Source: Pycnopodia helianthoides
Taxonomy: Eukaryota > Echinodermata > Asteroidea > Forcipulatida > Asteriidae
Direction of reading: 5' to 3'
Assembly: GCA_032158295.1 (NCBI GenBank)
Contig: CM063251.1
Location: forward strand, 11,509,016-11,573,015
Length of the DNA: 64,000 nt
The translations under genes were made by a program, and so were the position numbers. Below are positions 13,011 to 25,325 of the stretch, piece after piece. Below the pieces are notes generated by a model. It had not been told where the DNA came from. It ran no database searches and was given only the letters and a program-made list of their open reading frames with translations. How positions within the stretch are numbered: the stretch's first letter is position 1; each line of letters begins with the position of its first letter.

Positions 13011-16000
13011 TTTTTTTGACTAGCCCTTGTACATTTTGACTAGTCCCTTTCCCTGTCATTGATAATTTATGTTGTGGTCATTACCAGAAGTGGTTTAACC
13101 AAAAGCTGCTTTAGTCAGATGCTAAATAAAGTAATCGCATCACTCAGACATCGGATGAGAATTATTTTTGCAATATTCATGTCTTGTCTCAGACTGCATG
13201 TAAATCATATCTAAGGTTCATATACATGTATGTGCACAACCTCATACTGTACATATTTACTTATTTTTGACTAGCCCCTGGTCTGCATTGGGTTTGGAGT
13301 AGGTTTGACTGGTCACAGCACCCTTGACTAGTCTGGTCATTAGCCTGCATGCTGCCAGGCTAGTGACTATAAATTCAACCCTCAGTTCACAGTGTAGGCC
13401 CCTCTATCTGTTTCAATTTGACTGATGCCAAAAACTGCAGGTAATGTTTTTTGTTCATGTTGATTTTTAATGTATATCACATCACGCTGTTTACCAGAAG
13501 ACTGACACTTTCAAAAAGAAAGTGCAGAACTGCCAAGAATTTCATGTTTTTTAAATTATAATGAAAGTCGGCCCAATATGTCTTCTTGAACAGTGGTGTA
13601 CACAACCAGAGCTCTCCCAAAAAGAAGTTTGTACAAACTGTAGTCAGTTGAGGATAATAAATAGTTTTATTTATTTATTCATTTAGTGTTATTTCATTTG
13701 ATTTATAAATATGTATTTGTTTTTTATAAGGGGGGACATTTTATATGTCATTATTTTTGACAACTTGACTCCTACACCAGCTTTGCTAAAAAGGGCTCTG
13801 GCACATTCCTTTGCTTTGCCATTTGATGTATTGACCTGACTGTTCCTGTAATCTACCATAAATGGTGTCAAATTCCAACCAGTCAGGCAGCACAGAATTA
13901 TGACATTAAAATATTCCCAAGTTTGATTACATTCTTTGTAAATACATGTACAGTGTGCAATAAGAGCAGTATAATGTTATTCCAAGTAAAAAGAAATAAT
14001 AATGGGCCTGAAAATAAATTTATTATTTACAAAGTTAGAGTTATGTTACAGTGGTCCATCTTTTCACCAATCTTACAATATTTGCAATGTCTGGACATAC
14101 GTGTACAGCTTCAATAAAGCAAGAAAAACACAAATTTTGTTGGACGCAAAGTTTTGTTGAAGTCAACAAAGTGCATGCACAGCTTGGCAGCACTGACAAC
14201 CAAGATTTATGCCCTGTGCTTGTAGGGTGTTGACCAGCAGTGCTTAGTGTAACACACATTTGATGAAGTGAGGCATGTGGCTGATTGATTGTTGTCCATT
14301 ATGAGTAAACCAGGCAAAGGGGATCCTTGATTGTCTCTGAATGTAAAGGCTGGAATGGTTTAAGATCCTCACCAAGGTCCAGCCCAGGGAGAATCCAGTA
14401 AGTGTGAAATGAAACTAATTATTATGTTCATGTAATTTATGCAAACCTAAAAGTAAATGTAAAACAGGGGGCTTCTTGTCACAAATGGCAACTTTTAGAG
14501 GACATTTTTAGAAGCAGCAATGTTACCAGCATGAATACTTCTCTTGGTTGAGATAATGTACTGTACTCTACAAAGAGACCGCCAAATATGCCAATGACAT
14601 GTAACGACTTAGATACATGTACAAGGTATCTAAATTTTCAAACCATGAATTTAAAGATCATAGACATGTTTTAGTACCTACTATGTAAATCACAGAGGTC
14701 AAGACAGGGTAATAAAATAACAATTTCCTGTATTTCACCCACAGTCTACGAACAATCTTTTTTTCCAGGAGCAACTACATGTAAGTTATATGGAGTAATT
14801 TATCACAATTTCTCATAGACTCCAAATCTCATCAAATTTTCAAGGATAATTACAGCCGTAACTTAACCAAAACCAGTGCACAATTCACAGTTTATTATGA
14901 CACTCTCCTGACCTCCTTGTCAAGTTCCATCCAAATATCTCCCTGATTGTTGTACAAAAATCTCCCTGGGTTGTGTATGCAAAATCTTGGCAGCCTCTCT
15001 GAGTGTAAAATACCACACAAAAACTACACAGTTTGTCCTGTGATATTGATGATAAACTGTTCAAGATGATTTTGCTTCTATTTGTATAAATTTTCAACAA
15101 CTTGGAACTTGAAACTGAATAAATGTATGTATAAACTGATAAAATGCACTCTATGTCAAATAAACAAAACGTATCAAAAACTTTAATAATGTACTTAGTG
15201 CATTCTTAAACTGAATGCCCATGAATGAAAAGTCTCCCATTCTGTGTACAGTTTAGATCTGTATAAGGAACTCAATTATATGCGTGTAGCTCTGAGCAAG
15301 TGGAATTTAATATTCCGTTTCAGAAGGAGATAGTGAGGCAAAACAAAATCTGAGATAAAAACCTAGAGGTACAGTCAGTGTCTGGGCAGGGGTAAATTGT
15401 AATTAATATCTGCCTGTGATTGAGCGTAGGGAATGTTGTCCATGATGGCTTGCAGCTATTTACGTATTGTGTGCACACCCTCATGCCTTTTCGTTGGCTA
15501 TCTGAACACCCTCTAGCTGAACAGTTGTACAGTAATTTTGTTTTATTCAATAAAAAGGGACAGAGTTTGTTTGGGGTTGATATTTGTTGAACTGTTTAAT
15601 CTGGTGTTTTTTCAAATGGTTGGAGGAGTTTTAAACAAATTAAGCTACAAGGGCATGGTGTATATATGTGGGGTGTACATTTACATGAGGGTACTTTGTA
15701 CAGGCCTGTTGTACATATTGAAGCCCTTTTCAACTGTTACTGAGCCAATTCCAAGGAAATCGAACTCCAGGAATTTCCCGGGGAGGTTTAACCCCATCGC
15801 CGCCCCATGTTTGTTTCACACTTGGTGCAACTGTCCTGGGAAGAAGTAACACTTGGTATGCTAACCCTACTCCCAAGAAGGGGTTATTCCCGGAATCCCA
15901 GGTGTTTGCCAATGGCGTTTGTAATGACGGAGAATGGACATGACTTCACTTGAACTTATTATCAGCCATATCAAACAAAGTTTCACACTAGAACAGTTCA

Positions 16001-16499
16001 GGCCAAAGCTGAAAAGTAAGAACAAACATTTTGAACCCCAGATTCACATTAAAACTTATGTTTTATGCACTTCAAGTATTAAGAACTCATTAATTTTCAT
16101 TGATTGGGTACTGCTATGAATGGTTTGATTTGAGATATTACATGTACACAATGTAACTGTAAGCCCAATTGTCCATGTTTTTCAAGACCAGAGCAGACTC
16201 TAGGGGCCCGATGGGGGGCAAGCACCTGCCTGAGCCCCCTGCTCCTCCTACGCTTCACGCCCCCACATATACTTGTGAACATCCCTGGGGGCTTTGAGAG
16301 TTATTTTTACTGTATGTTGTAGTTGTACAATATTCGGAGAGATAAATCACTGCATACAAAAAAATACAACAAATCTTTTAATGTAATGTCCATAATTTGC
16401 GTATGATTCGCTTTTAAAATTGTTTAAAATGTGTGATGATTTTAAAAGACTTTTTGACTTGTAAGCTCCTCGATGAAAAGAAGATTTTGTAAATTAGTT
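13011..16499. other. Gene-free stretch
   Basis: Mostly unique-looking AT-rich DNA with a GACTAGT-containing repeat remnant (13018-13350) and a CCCC/GGGG-rich repeat remnant (15770-15900). The small open frames have no recognisable similarity. Confidence 0.5.
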
Positions 16500-16655
16500 T
16501 GATATGTTACGGAGCCCTTGCACATGACGTCTCATGACCCAAACAACTTCTTCACTGAGGTAAATGAAGACCTATCATTGGCTGAGAGCTGCGCGGCGCG
16601 TAGATGCGTGCATGTTTCCATTGGTGATGGAGGCCAATGCAAGGGGGGTCTATTG
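16500..16655. repeat. Dispersed repeat, copy 1
   Basis: gacccaaacaacttcttcac, tgaggtaaatgaagacctat, gctgcgcggcgcgtagatgc and ggccaatgcaagggg align with 46268-46456. Unclassified. Confidence 0.65.
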
Positions 16656-17394
16656 CGTTATCCACTGTAAGTGTGTCTTTTAGGGGAGGAAAGAGAGTAC
16701 AGCCTACATGTACACATGTACACCATCACTATGCGCATTTCTGTACACATACGCACATAAGGAATGTAAATTGTATCACTACATGTACCTGGGATGTGCC
16801 ATGGCACTGTGAATAGTCAAGCACACATGTGTCTGCAAACATGTACAGTGTACACTGTACATTGTATGCTCCCTTTCCTACATGCTTAAAACTAATCCAT
16901 TTCATATTAAGAAATGACAAGATTAAAATAATTTCCTCTGCCTCCTTTAAGATCCATCTAAGTTACGCAGGCACCCAGGGGGTGACTCACTTTTTTTTAA
17001 ATAGAATTCAATTAACCATGGGCAACTTGTGCTATATATTGCCTGCTATGAAGCCAGTGAGTGTTGACAGACTGGGGATGTATTATAACACACTTCATTA
17101 GGATGTCACTTCCGCATTGGTGCACACAGTACTCAGCCAAGCCCTGGATTTCAAACCAGGTATTTGGGAGGAATTTTCACAGGATGGGGACTTTAGGATT
17201 GTCCTTGGTTGTGGCAGGGGAGTGTTGGAATTTGTGATTTAGTTAGCATACTATTAGCATACATTTGGGCAGGATTGATTTCATATTGGGCAGCCAAATG
17301 TAATCACAGGTGTCTGGTTAGACAGCTACATTGTACAAATTAAAAAGCACAGTGTTTCGTTCTCACACAATCAAGACTGTGATTGAGATCGGTA

Positions 17395-17612
17395 AGTGTT
17401 CTCTTAGCAGTGGTCTGCTGGCCTAATGCTAGTTAAACACTTGAGGACCAGTCAAAATTCACTCTTAAGTGGTTCGGCTGGCAAGCTCCGTGTTGAAAAG
17501 CATCCTTTTTTAATATGAATGGACAAGTGAAAAAGCTGGCAGATTAGCGAAATGGCAAGCTAAGTCCTGCTGGCTAGTCATGGAAAATGTTGAGGGCAAA
17601 CCCTGGTTTCAC
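17395..17612. repeat. Dispersed repeat, reverse copy
   Basis: ctagttaaacacttgaggac, cagtcaaaattc and gagggcaaaccctgg are the reverse complement of words in 34545-34738. Unclassified. Confidence 0.6.
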
Positions 17613-18050
17613 TCGCTCAGTGGCCATACAGTACATGTACATGTAGATGTTTTTCAAAAAACATGGAATTTACAGTAGAAAAATAGCATTAAATACCGCA
17701 CAAATCACTGATGGTGTATAATTTTGACTACTGCAATTGAAATTAAGCACAGATACATTATGTATGAATAATAGTTTTTCGTTGTTTACCTTTAAACTTG
17801 GGCCACCAATGAGATTTATGGGTGGGTTGGATCATGTATGGATTTACTCTTCCAAAAACCAATGACATGTATTGTATTTATAGGCACTTCTCGGAATTGT
17901 TGATAGAGCAAAAGAAATGAAGAAAACCGAAACATCAGCATAACATCATTGTTCTTTAAGTGGAAAAACGTACTTTCATAAATAGGCCATTGATACATGT
18001 CAATATGTGCATTTAGGGGTTACTGAAAGCTCTTGATAAATTCTCATCAA

Positions 18051-18204
18051 CAAGGTATCTGATGAGCAAAATAGATCTACAAGTACAATTGTATAGACTA
18101 TATGAAATATGGATACTGTACACATGTATAAATACATGTGTACAGTATCCATATTTCATGTAGTCTATACAATTGTAGATCTATTTTGCTCATCAGATAC
18201 CTTG
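18051..18204. repeat. Long near-perfect inverted repeat (hairpin)
   Basis: The left arm 18051-18129 and right arm 18132-18204 are complementary with a two-base loop. The only clear differences are a six-base insertion (agtaca) in the left arm and one substitution. A third partial direct copy of the right-arm word (tgtacagtatccatatttca) follows at 18205-18224. Confidence 0.93.
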
Positions 18205-18524
18205 TGTACAGTATCCATATTTCAGTTTTGGCAGGAAGTGCATGGCTTTGGCGTGGAGTGTCACCTACATTGTATACATACTATATTACATGTAGGCCTA
18301 CCCCTTTAACAATTGTACTGCTGGTAATTTGTATTTTAAATGGCTGATTGTAATACACTTGAATTAAAAATGAGGCTTTGACATTCGGTTTGTAAACTTA
18401 GTGTATAGCCTACTAGTGTATAACAGTTCATGTCTGTGTATTTCATGTACTTATTGTGCATAACCTCCACATTCAGTGTGGCTATTAAAATGCTGCTAGT
18501 TTTATTTTGTACCCATCATAGATT

Positions 18525-18973
18525 TTAAAGGCAAAGTATGCCTTTGGTTTTTGCAACCATTCAATTGTTTTAATCCGATATAAATGTAGATATACAATAA
18601 AACCATAGAGCGAGTTCCTTGCTCTATAAAACTAACCTGTGAAAATTTCATTTCAAAAGGTGGTACCTTTTTTGAGATATCGCAGAAAATCTGGAGAGGT
18701 TACATTATGCCCACATACTGTACATGTAGAAAGAATAATCCGTAATTGGAATGCCCAATCTGAGAAACATTTCATGCATGAAACATTTCTCAGATTGAAC
18801 TTGTTTTGATTCCCTTTCTCTATTAAGTAAAATCACATTCCTTAGAAGGGAATCGCTTCTCAAAATGTTATTCATTATCAACAGCTGCAGTGCTTCTTTT
18901 ACCAAGTAAGTTTTTATGTTTTTTAATTTTTGGGTAATTACATGTACCAAAGGTACAGGTATCCTCTCTTTAA
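18525..18973. mobile_element. TTAA-bounded MITE
   Basis: Starts TTAAAGGCAAAGTATGCCTT and ends ...accaaaggtac...ctctctttaa. The interior has cagattgaac, a nested short inverted repeat (aatctgagaaacatttca / tgaaacatttctcagatt) and aacagctgcagtgcttct. An inverted relative lies at 32252-32575. Confidence 0.75.
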
Positions 18974-19700
18974 GCATTATATTTTGATAAATTGTTCCAT
19001 GGATGTCATAGCTGTACACCTGTATTATTGTACCAACTGCATAGTCAAATTAAAACAGTTGTTTCAGAAGGAAAACAAATCCACACATGATGTAGTTGTT
19101 TTCGTAATACATGTATGTGAATACCTCTCTGAATGATGGACTCGCAAGGGTTGAGGATGGCATGGCTGTTCGGTGATCCTGCATGCATTAATTTCAGGTT
19201 TATCTACTTTACTGCACATGGCCTGTTGTTTAGGAAGATCAGCAGCTTGTTCTATGTAGTACCTGTACAGATAGCTTGAGGGATACCACAGAGAGCTTCA
19301 TGCATGCATTGCGTATTGATCCTATGTTGACCTGAATGTCACGGTAATGTAAACACTCAACCTCTCCCTTTCCCTCCTTGAGTGTGGAGGCCTCCAGCCT
19401 TGTGGACAGGCAGCTCCTAATCATTGAGATTTATTAACACTATGTGGGTTGTCAATGTTGCTGTAATTAAATGTCAACTGATTGGAAGGTCAATCCTGTG
19501 GTTGAATAATTATAGCATATTAACCGTGGATCAAATTATTGCTTTGTATTTGTAATGCAAGTAATTTCATTCGTTTACACAGTAGATCCAATTTCAGAGT
19601 TCAGACTTAATGTTTTGCATAGTTGTTTAAGTGCTTTAAATATCCAATGGACCTCTGGCTAGAGACGAGTCTAGTAATGTAATTTCAGCATTCCGTCTAG

Positions 19701-20112
19701 TCTTGATTGCAAGGCTGTCACGCGCCTCCCCTTTGCCCGATTATCCGCGCACGGAGTATGTTTTATTTTTTCAGGTACTCATGCCTCGCATTTCGCCACA
19801 GCACAACAGCAATTGATGTGGGTGCCCTTAAAAAAAATCTACAATACAAATTCAAATTTTCCTCATTGGGTGCCCTTCATTTTGGGGAAATTGCCGTGCC
19901 GTTTTGAAAACGGAATTCGAGGCCTGGGTACTATACCAGTACTGCGCTATTTTGTCCATGCCTGGAGTCCGTCAGACGATACACACGCAGTCAATCTACG
20001 CATTGCGTCCGTTCAGAACCTGACAAACTCTATGCGTGGAATCAGTATACTGCGTGTGTGTGTGGACGGACACCGTGTGTTCGGACAAATAAAAAACAGC
20101 CTTGCAGTCAAG
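19701..20112. mobile_element. Terminal-inverted-repeat element, about 410 bp
   Basis: Left tcttgattgcaaggctgt (19701-19718) and right acagccttgcagtcaag (from 20096) are inverted repeats with one mismatch. The interior is unusually GC-rich and CpG-containing compared with its surroundings. The 191-codon open frame at 19813-20388 runs across it into the adjacent SINE and is not credible as a gene. Confidence 0.65.
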
Positions 20113-20190
20113 GCTACATTCCATGTAACTTCACAAGTCCTGCATCAATGTACATCCATTAAATTGTTTGCAACACTTGCTGCTGAGTAC

Positions 20191-20380
20191 AGGATTCGAA
20201 CTGTCCTCTTGTCACTGGGCACGCTTGGTGGTGTAGCGGTTAATGAGATATCTGCACCAGAATGTGGGGATCATGGGTTCGAATCCAACCTGAGTAGCTT
20301 ATGGATTTGTTTCCCCCTGCATGACTCGGAAAGCACTAAGTATACAGTGCTTATCATGCATACATCGGTGTTAAAGATTT
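20191..20380 (+). mobile_element. tRNA-derived SINE (family A)
   Basis: A-box-like ggtggtgtagcggttaatga and B-box GGTTCGAATCC at 20276-20286, then ctcggaaagcactaagtata as in the other copies. It is immediately downstream of the TIR element at 19701. Confidence 0.7.
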
Positions 20381-20504
20381 ACTTTTAAAGATCTAGATAC
20401 TTTTGCTTTTTAAATCCAAGCCTCCTTGAAATTCAAGCTCTGATAAAATATTTTATTGAAAGTAATTGTATTCCTTTGTATAGCACAGCAAAATGCTACA
20501 ATAA

Positions 20505-20640
20505 ATGTTTCAGTTGCTACCCAGAAACTTCACCATTTGCTTCTCAATTAGCATTCAGTGTGCACAAAACATGTTCAGTCTTAAGTATTTTGCTGTGCAA
20601 AATTGCTGGACGAAATCGTTCCCTGTTACACAGTAGATTA
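20505..20640. repeat. Dispersed repeat, copy 1
   Basis: gcattcagtgtgcacaaaac, atgttcagtctta and gtgcaaaattgctggacgaa match 36781-36905. Confidence 0.65.
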
Positions 20641-20649
20641 GCTGCCAGT

Positions 20650-20735
20650 AAATCCCGGCCCATGATGACTAGGCAACAGAGGCAATTGCCTTCATTCCCT
20701 GGTCATTGCCTTTGTGCTCCTTAAAATGTTCCTGC
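20650..20735. mobile_element. Possible fragment of the GGCC-rich element
   Basis: cccggcccatgatgactagg, caacagaggcaattgccttc and gcctttgtgctccttaaaa resemble a diverged left half of the family. A similar stretch occurs at 47288-47390. Confidence 0.35.
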
Positions 20736-22224
20736 AGGGGCTAGTCAGAAAAATCTGTTTTTTAACATAATTTTTCTAAATTGTGGGAGGGTCAAAGGAA
20801 ACAACTGAAAATCAAAATTCAGTTTTACAACAGTAATAGGAAAAAAAACCAATAAAGTTTTTAGGGGAAAAATTACCAGCTGGCCCATTTCAGATTGTCT
20901 GTCATGTCTGTTGCGTGTATGTTTGTGCTAAATGTGCTTTCCATTGTTATCGATCAACCTTGATTGGATAGCCAACCTCTTTTCCTGATGGGAGATGGTA
21001 AAAATTCCTCTTCTGTTTTAAGTACAAAGTTGGATGTTGGAAGCCAGAAAAAACCATGGAAAGCTCCCTAGCTGTGGAAGAGCATTGATCTAAAATATAT
21101 ATATCTGCTTCATTTGAGGCATTGTTTTGTTCTTCAGTGTACCAGGGTTTATTAAATAGTGTGTCAATATTCAAACATTAACATTTGGGGTCAAAACAAA
21201 TACAAAAAATATCAACATTTTAAAACATTGATTGAAGTGTCAAGTATCGGAACTAAACATAATTTTTCTACATGTACGTAATTTTTGCACAAAATGATCA
21301 GGGGACAGAGACAGGTTTGATAAAGTAATTTGTATGATGTCACTTTATCATTATACATAAGAATACATGTACATGTACATGTATCTTTTGTACTATTGTT
21401 TTATATAAAAAGCAAGTACAAGGTTGTTTTGCATGGTTACATTACTGTAAGGAATGAGGATAAGGCCAAGGTCAAAGCCATTGTTTAATAGGGTGACCTC
21501 TGTGCCATCAATGAAATTAGAATACGTCAGCATGCATTGTAGATCTTTGACTCTACTTTACAGTGTTTGTTACATATTTATGTCAATTTACATACCTTTA
21601 GTTTGTACAATGTTTGTTATAATTACAAGTTTTAAGTTCAATTTCATCATGTTGTGGTATGTACACAGTACATACACACAGTAATGTACATGTGTGTACA
21701 TGTATAATGTACAGTGTACATGATTGTTCAAGATGAGCACACCTGTGAGTATGGTGATGCTCACTGCAGAGTTGCTGTCAACAGAGGGGGCATTAACAAT
21801 GTATAGTACTTTTTTGACATAAAAGCTGTGTATGGCGAGTTGTCACATGCGCCATCCATATTTAACAATGGGGAGTCAAGGAAAAAAGTAGGAAGGATTG
21901 AAGACTGTAAGGACCCTGACATACTGTATCTGTGGCTGTGGCTTTTTACATTAATGTTAAATTATTGATTTTTTTTTTTAATTTTGTAACTTCTACTTTA
22001 TGATCATTGTACACCTGGCCGTTTTCAAAACACCATTTTGTTCGTCAATGCATGGACCCAATCATCTGTGTATGTGTATGTACAGAGTGTACATACTTCT
22101 TTGAAAGTTCTATCCGGAAATTGTTTTTTTTTTTCCTTTGTTTCGATACGTTCATGTGAAAGGGCTAAATTCTTGAAAGGGAAGAAAAAACAATTTGGTC
22201 GAAACAACAATTCTGGAATCAACT
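20736..22224. other. Gene-free stretch
   Basis: AT-rich, with TACATGTACATGTACATGTA at 21364 and another GTACATGT cluster at 21659-21722. No supported gene. Confidence 0.5.
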
Positions 22225-22572
22225 AGGCCTACATTGTGAGAAAAAATTTCAGATAATATTGAAATATGCACAATTTAAGTGCAGAGGGCACTAAAGCTAA
22301 TTATACCAAGTGTTCTGTAAATTTGCTAAAACTAAATAGAAAATTACCAAACCCAAATAAAATAAAGTTGTCTTTACTATACAACTCTTTGAAGAAATAC
22401 TAAAGCCTACATTGTAAGAAAAAATTCCAGATAATATTGAAATATGCACAATTTAAGTGCAGAGGGCACTAAAGCTAATTATACCAAGTGTTCAGTAAAT
22501 TTGCTAAAAACTAAATAGAAAATTACCAAACCCAAATAAAATAAAGTTGTCTTTGAGGAAATACTAAATAAA
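22225..22572 (+). repeat. Tandem duplication of a ~178-bp unit
   Basis: gcctacattgt occurs at 22227 and 22405. The copies are almost identical; the second lacks an interior actatacaactcttt near its end. AT-rich, no frame. Confidence 0.92.
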
Positions 22573-23539
22573 ACATGTATGACACATGAATTACATACAT
22601 GTTCATAAATGACAATTTAAACATGCCCATGCTAGAAACTTTTGGTTTAATGCACAATTTTACGATTCAATCATTTTTTCAATACAATTCTTTCAAGTGG
22701 TGCATTGGACAAATGGATATGTATAAATGTACATGCAGGCTGTTTGCATCAAATTCTGTGAGTGAGCAGAAATCAGTTGTAGCGCCCTCTGTTGAATGTT
22801 CAGTGTTAGTTATTGTACTGAAATGTCTTGATGTACCTTTATATAAAGGCTGCCTAATAAAAGTAAATCATCTAAGAGTTGGTTCACTAAATCATGTAAA
22901 GTTTTAAAATTCTTTTTGGGGGAAACAGATTGTTGTTGTCTTTTAAGACATTTACTCTGCATTTTTCTGAAACACATGTTCACCATACGTTTTCATGACA
23001 ATGTGGGCAGGCTAAAACAAATGAAAAGTTAACTGTACAAATGCATCTATAGTATGTTTGGTATGCATTAAGTATGGAATACATCTTACATATAGTGCAG
23101 TACTATATTAATATCAACTCAATTTTGTATATTTTGTGTATTCATTTTATAAATGTTATTGTTTGCTTTGCAGTTGTCACAAGATGGCAGTGCTACATGC
23201 GCACACAGTGTACATGTAAATTCTTTAATGGTGTTTCTTAGTCTTACATAATAATTTGTATCTTAAGATGTGAAGCCTTCTTTCATACATGTAGCACCCA
23301 GCTATTGGATGAAAGAGTTTTGATGATAACAGGCCTGATGTGAATGTTCTTGTAAGAGCAAGGGGTCATTTCCAGAGTAAGGGGCACCTCTAGCTCTACA
23401 TGTATGAGGGGAATTTTAGTTTCTGCTTGGAACATCAGGGCAATTCCAGGGGCTAGGTTGCTTTAACTAATCTGTAAAGATAAAGTATGTGATTGGATAA
23501 TTCATGTTTAATAATAATAACTGTATTTATAAAGCGCCT

Positions 23540-23930
23540 TTTGCCAAAGGATACAAGGCGCTGATATTTATACCTGCCATGTACATGTATGTGGAGCTAC
23601 TTTTTTAAGTATGAGACATATGCACTTATAGCACCATGTAATGGTATGAACACGGTGCTGTGGCGCAATATGCTGCCGATCAAACCAGGAACACCAGGGC
23701 GAACCCCTTCTCTTTACGATAAGTGTACTGGGTTCTTTTACGTGTATTACACAACACACGGGACCTACGGCTTTACGTCCCATCCGAAGGACGCAGCAAA
23801 AATGGTTAAGTGTCTTGCTGAAGGACACAAGTGTCACTACTTGGACTCGAACCCACACTCTGCTGATCAGAAACACCAGAGCTTGAGTCCAGTGTTCTTA
23901 TCCGCTTGGCCACGACACGCCACGTAGTTT
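23540..23930 (-). mobile_element. tRNA-headed SINE with a highly conserved central domain
   Basis: On the - strand: tRNA-like head (gtgggttcgagtccaagtag), then tgtccttcagcaagacactt, ccttcggatgggacgtaaag, gtaaaagaacccagtacact and ggggttcgccctggtgttcc, ending in aaggcgctttataaa. The central words resemble the domain shared by a widespread animal SINE superfamily (MetaSINE type, from memory). The + strand 112-codon frame here is a shadow. Confidence 0.7.
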
Positions 23931-24016
23931 ATCCTACTGTACATCTGTACTAAAGCAGAGCTTTCTGGGACAGTGTACAATTTGAGTACTTTCAAGACAA
24001 TAAAGGTTCTGGGATC

Positions 24017-24967
24017 ATAGCAGGCCTCAAACATCAACATTTTTAGGGCAAGGCCACTTTGGCCTTGGAGCAAGCCAAATTTTGGAGGGCACCGAGGCCA
24101 GTAGATTGGGCACCAAGGCCAAAAATGCAATTTAAAAAAAGGCATGAAGGCCATCAATAAACACTGTAATGCATTAGTTACCCCAAGTTTTTTATACACA
24201 CAATTCAAAATATATAAATTGGAAAATTGGAAAATTAAAAATATATAAATTGGAAAATTGGAAAATTAAAAATATATAAATTGGAAAATTAGCCAGAGGT
24301 TCCCCTATGGGTGGTTAACCCGATAAAAACAATTTGCATGAATAAAATATTGATAAATCACATCTTATTCATAAACAAAGTTCTGTAAAACTGTAAAGCC
24401 ACCAGATGTCAACACACTTTCCAGGTTAAAAAGAACACAACATCCACCACTCCTATGACTATGAGTCAAAAAACCAGGTCACAAAAGTACAAAGACACCG
24501 CATGTGTGGAGTATTACAAACTAAAACAATTGTATAACAAACTGTAGAGGTTTAACCACAGAGACACCACACAGGCGGCTTGTCTTTTGAGTGAAGCAAG
24601 AGTACCATTTGTATAACAAACTGTAGAGGATTAAGATAAGAGGAACTGGGTCTCAATAGGTGGGGCCAACATTAAATAAGGAAAAGGATCTCCATCTGTA
24701 GGCTTCGTCTGTGTAGAAAAGTTTGTTTTTTCGTAATCATTGACAACTGTGTAAAAAATATTCAGAAAAATCGCAGCAGCTGGTGCTTCTAAACAACTTT
24801 GATAATGTATTTAACTTCTACTAAAAAGGGCACCAAGGCCAACAGGGAATAATGGCACGGCAATTATGGCTTTGAAGAAGATGATTTTTGGAGGGGCACA
24901 ACGGCCAGTAACAAGGGCACGGACGGCCATGGCCGTCGTGGCCGCCTGGAAGTTTGAGGCCTGTCAT
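24017..24967. mobile_element. GGCC-family long element, about 950 bp, with TIRs
   Basis: Left ATAGCAGGCCTCAAAC (24017-24032) and right GTTTGAGGCCTGTCAT are inverted repeats (14 of 16). Both arms repeat gggcaccaaggcc-type words. The middle holds a 31-bp tandem repeat (24207-24290) and AT-rich filler without a transposase frame. Confidence 0.6.
24207..24290 (+). repeat. 31-bp tandem repeat, nearly three copies
   Basis: The word tatataaatt recurs at 24211, 24242 and 24273. Each copy contains the internal duplication ggaaaattggaaaatt. Confidence 0.9.
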
Positions 24968-25325
24968 AGATTGTTTTTTTTTGTCAATGTAATGCTGATT
25001 TATAGGCAAATTACATGCAACAATAAAGATACAATTAGAGCCACCTTCTGAAAACAGTACCTACTGTACTTATTGAGAGAACAGCAAAAACTGCCTTGGT
25101 ATTTCTTCAAGAATGTCATCAACGTTTAGTGAGGTGACAGCGGGTACCAACCAGAGCAACCATCTCTGGCTCAGTATTCGCAAATGGACACCAGGTTAAT
25201 TTGAACCTTCAAACTTATTGACACACTTTTTTTGATTTCTAATAATTGGGGGTACAAATAGGCTTTCAAATAAAAATTACAAAAACAATTTATGGAGTCT
25301 TTACCAAAGTATGACTCTACCTTTA
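24963..25325. mobile_element. TTAA-family MITE, left end truncated by a neighbouring element
   Basis: The interior (tcatagattg, gtcaatgtaatgctgattta, gaggtgacagcgggtaccaacc) matches the element at 51477, and the right end is gactctaccttt. The left terminus is missing where the GGCC-rich element 24017-24967 ends. Confidence 0.6.

Noticed and set aside
22225..22572. CRISPR-like or long-terminal-repeat structure
   Set aside because: Only two adjacent direct copies without spacers, flanking duplications or coding interior; a simple tandem duplication explains it.
23589..23927. 112-codon + strand frame
   Set aside because: It is entirely the antisense of a SINE with a tRNA-like head.
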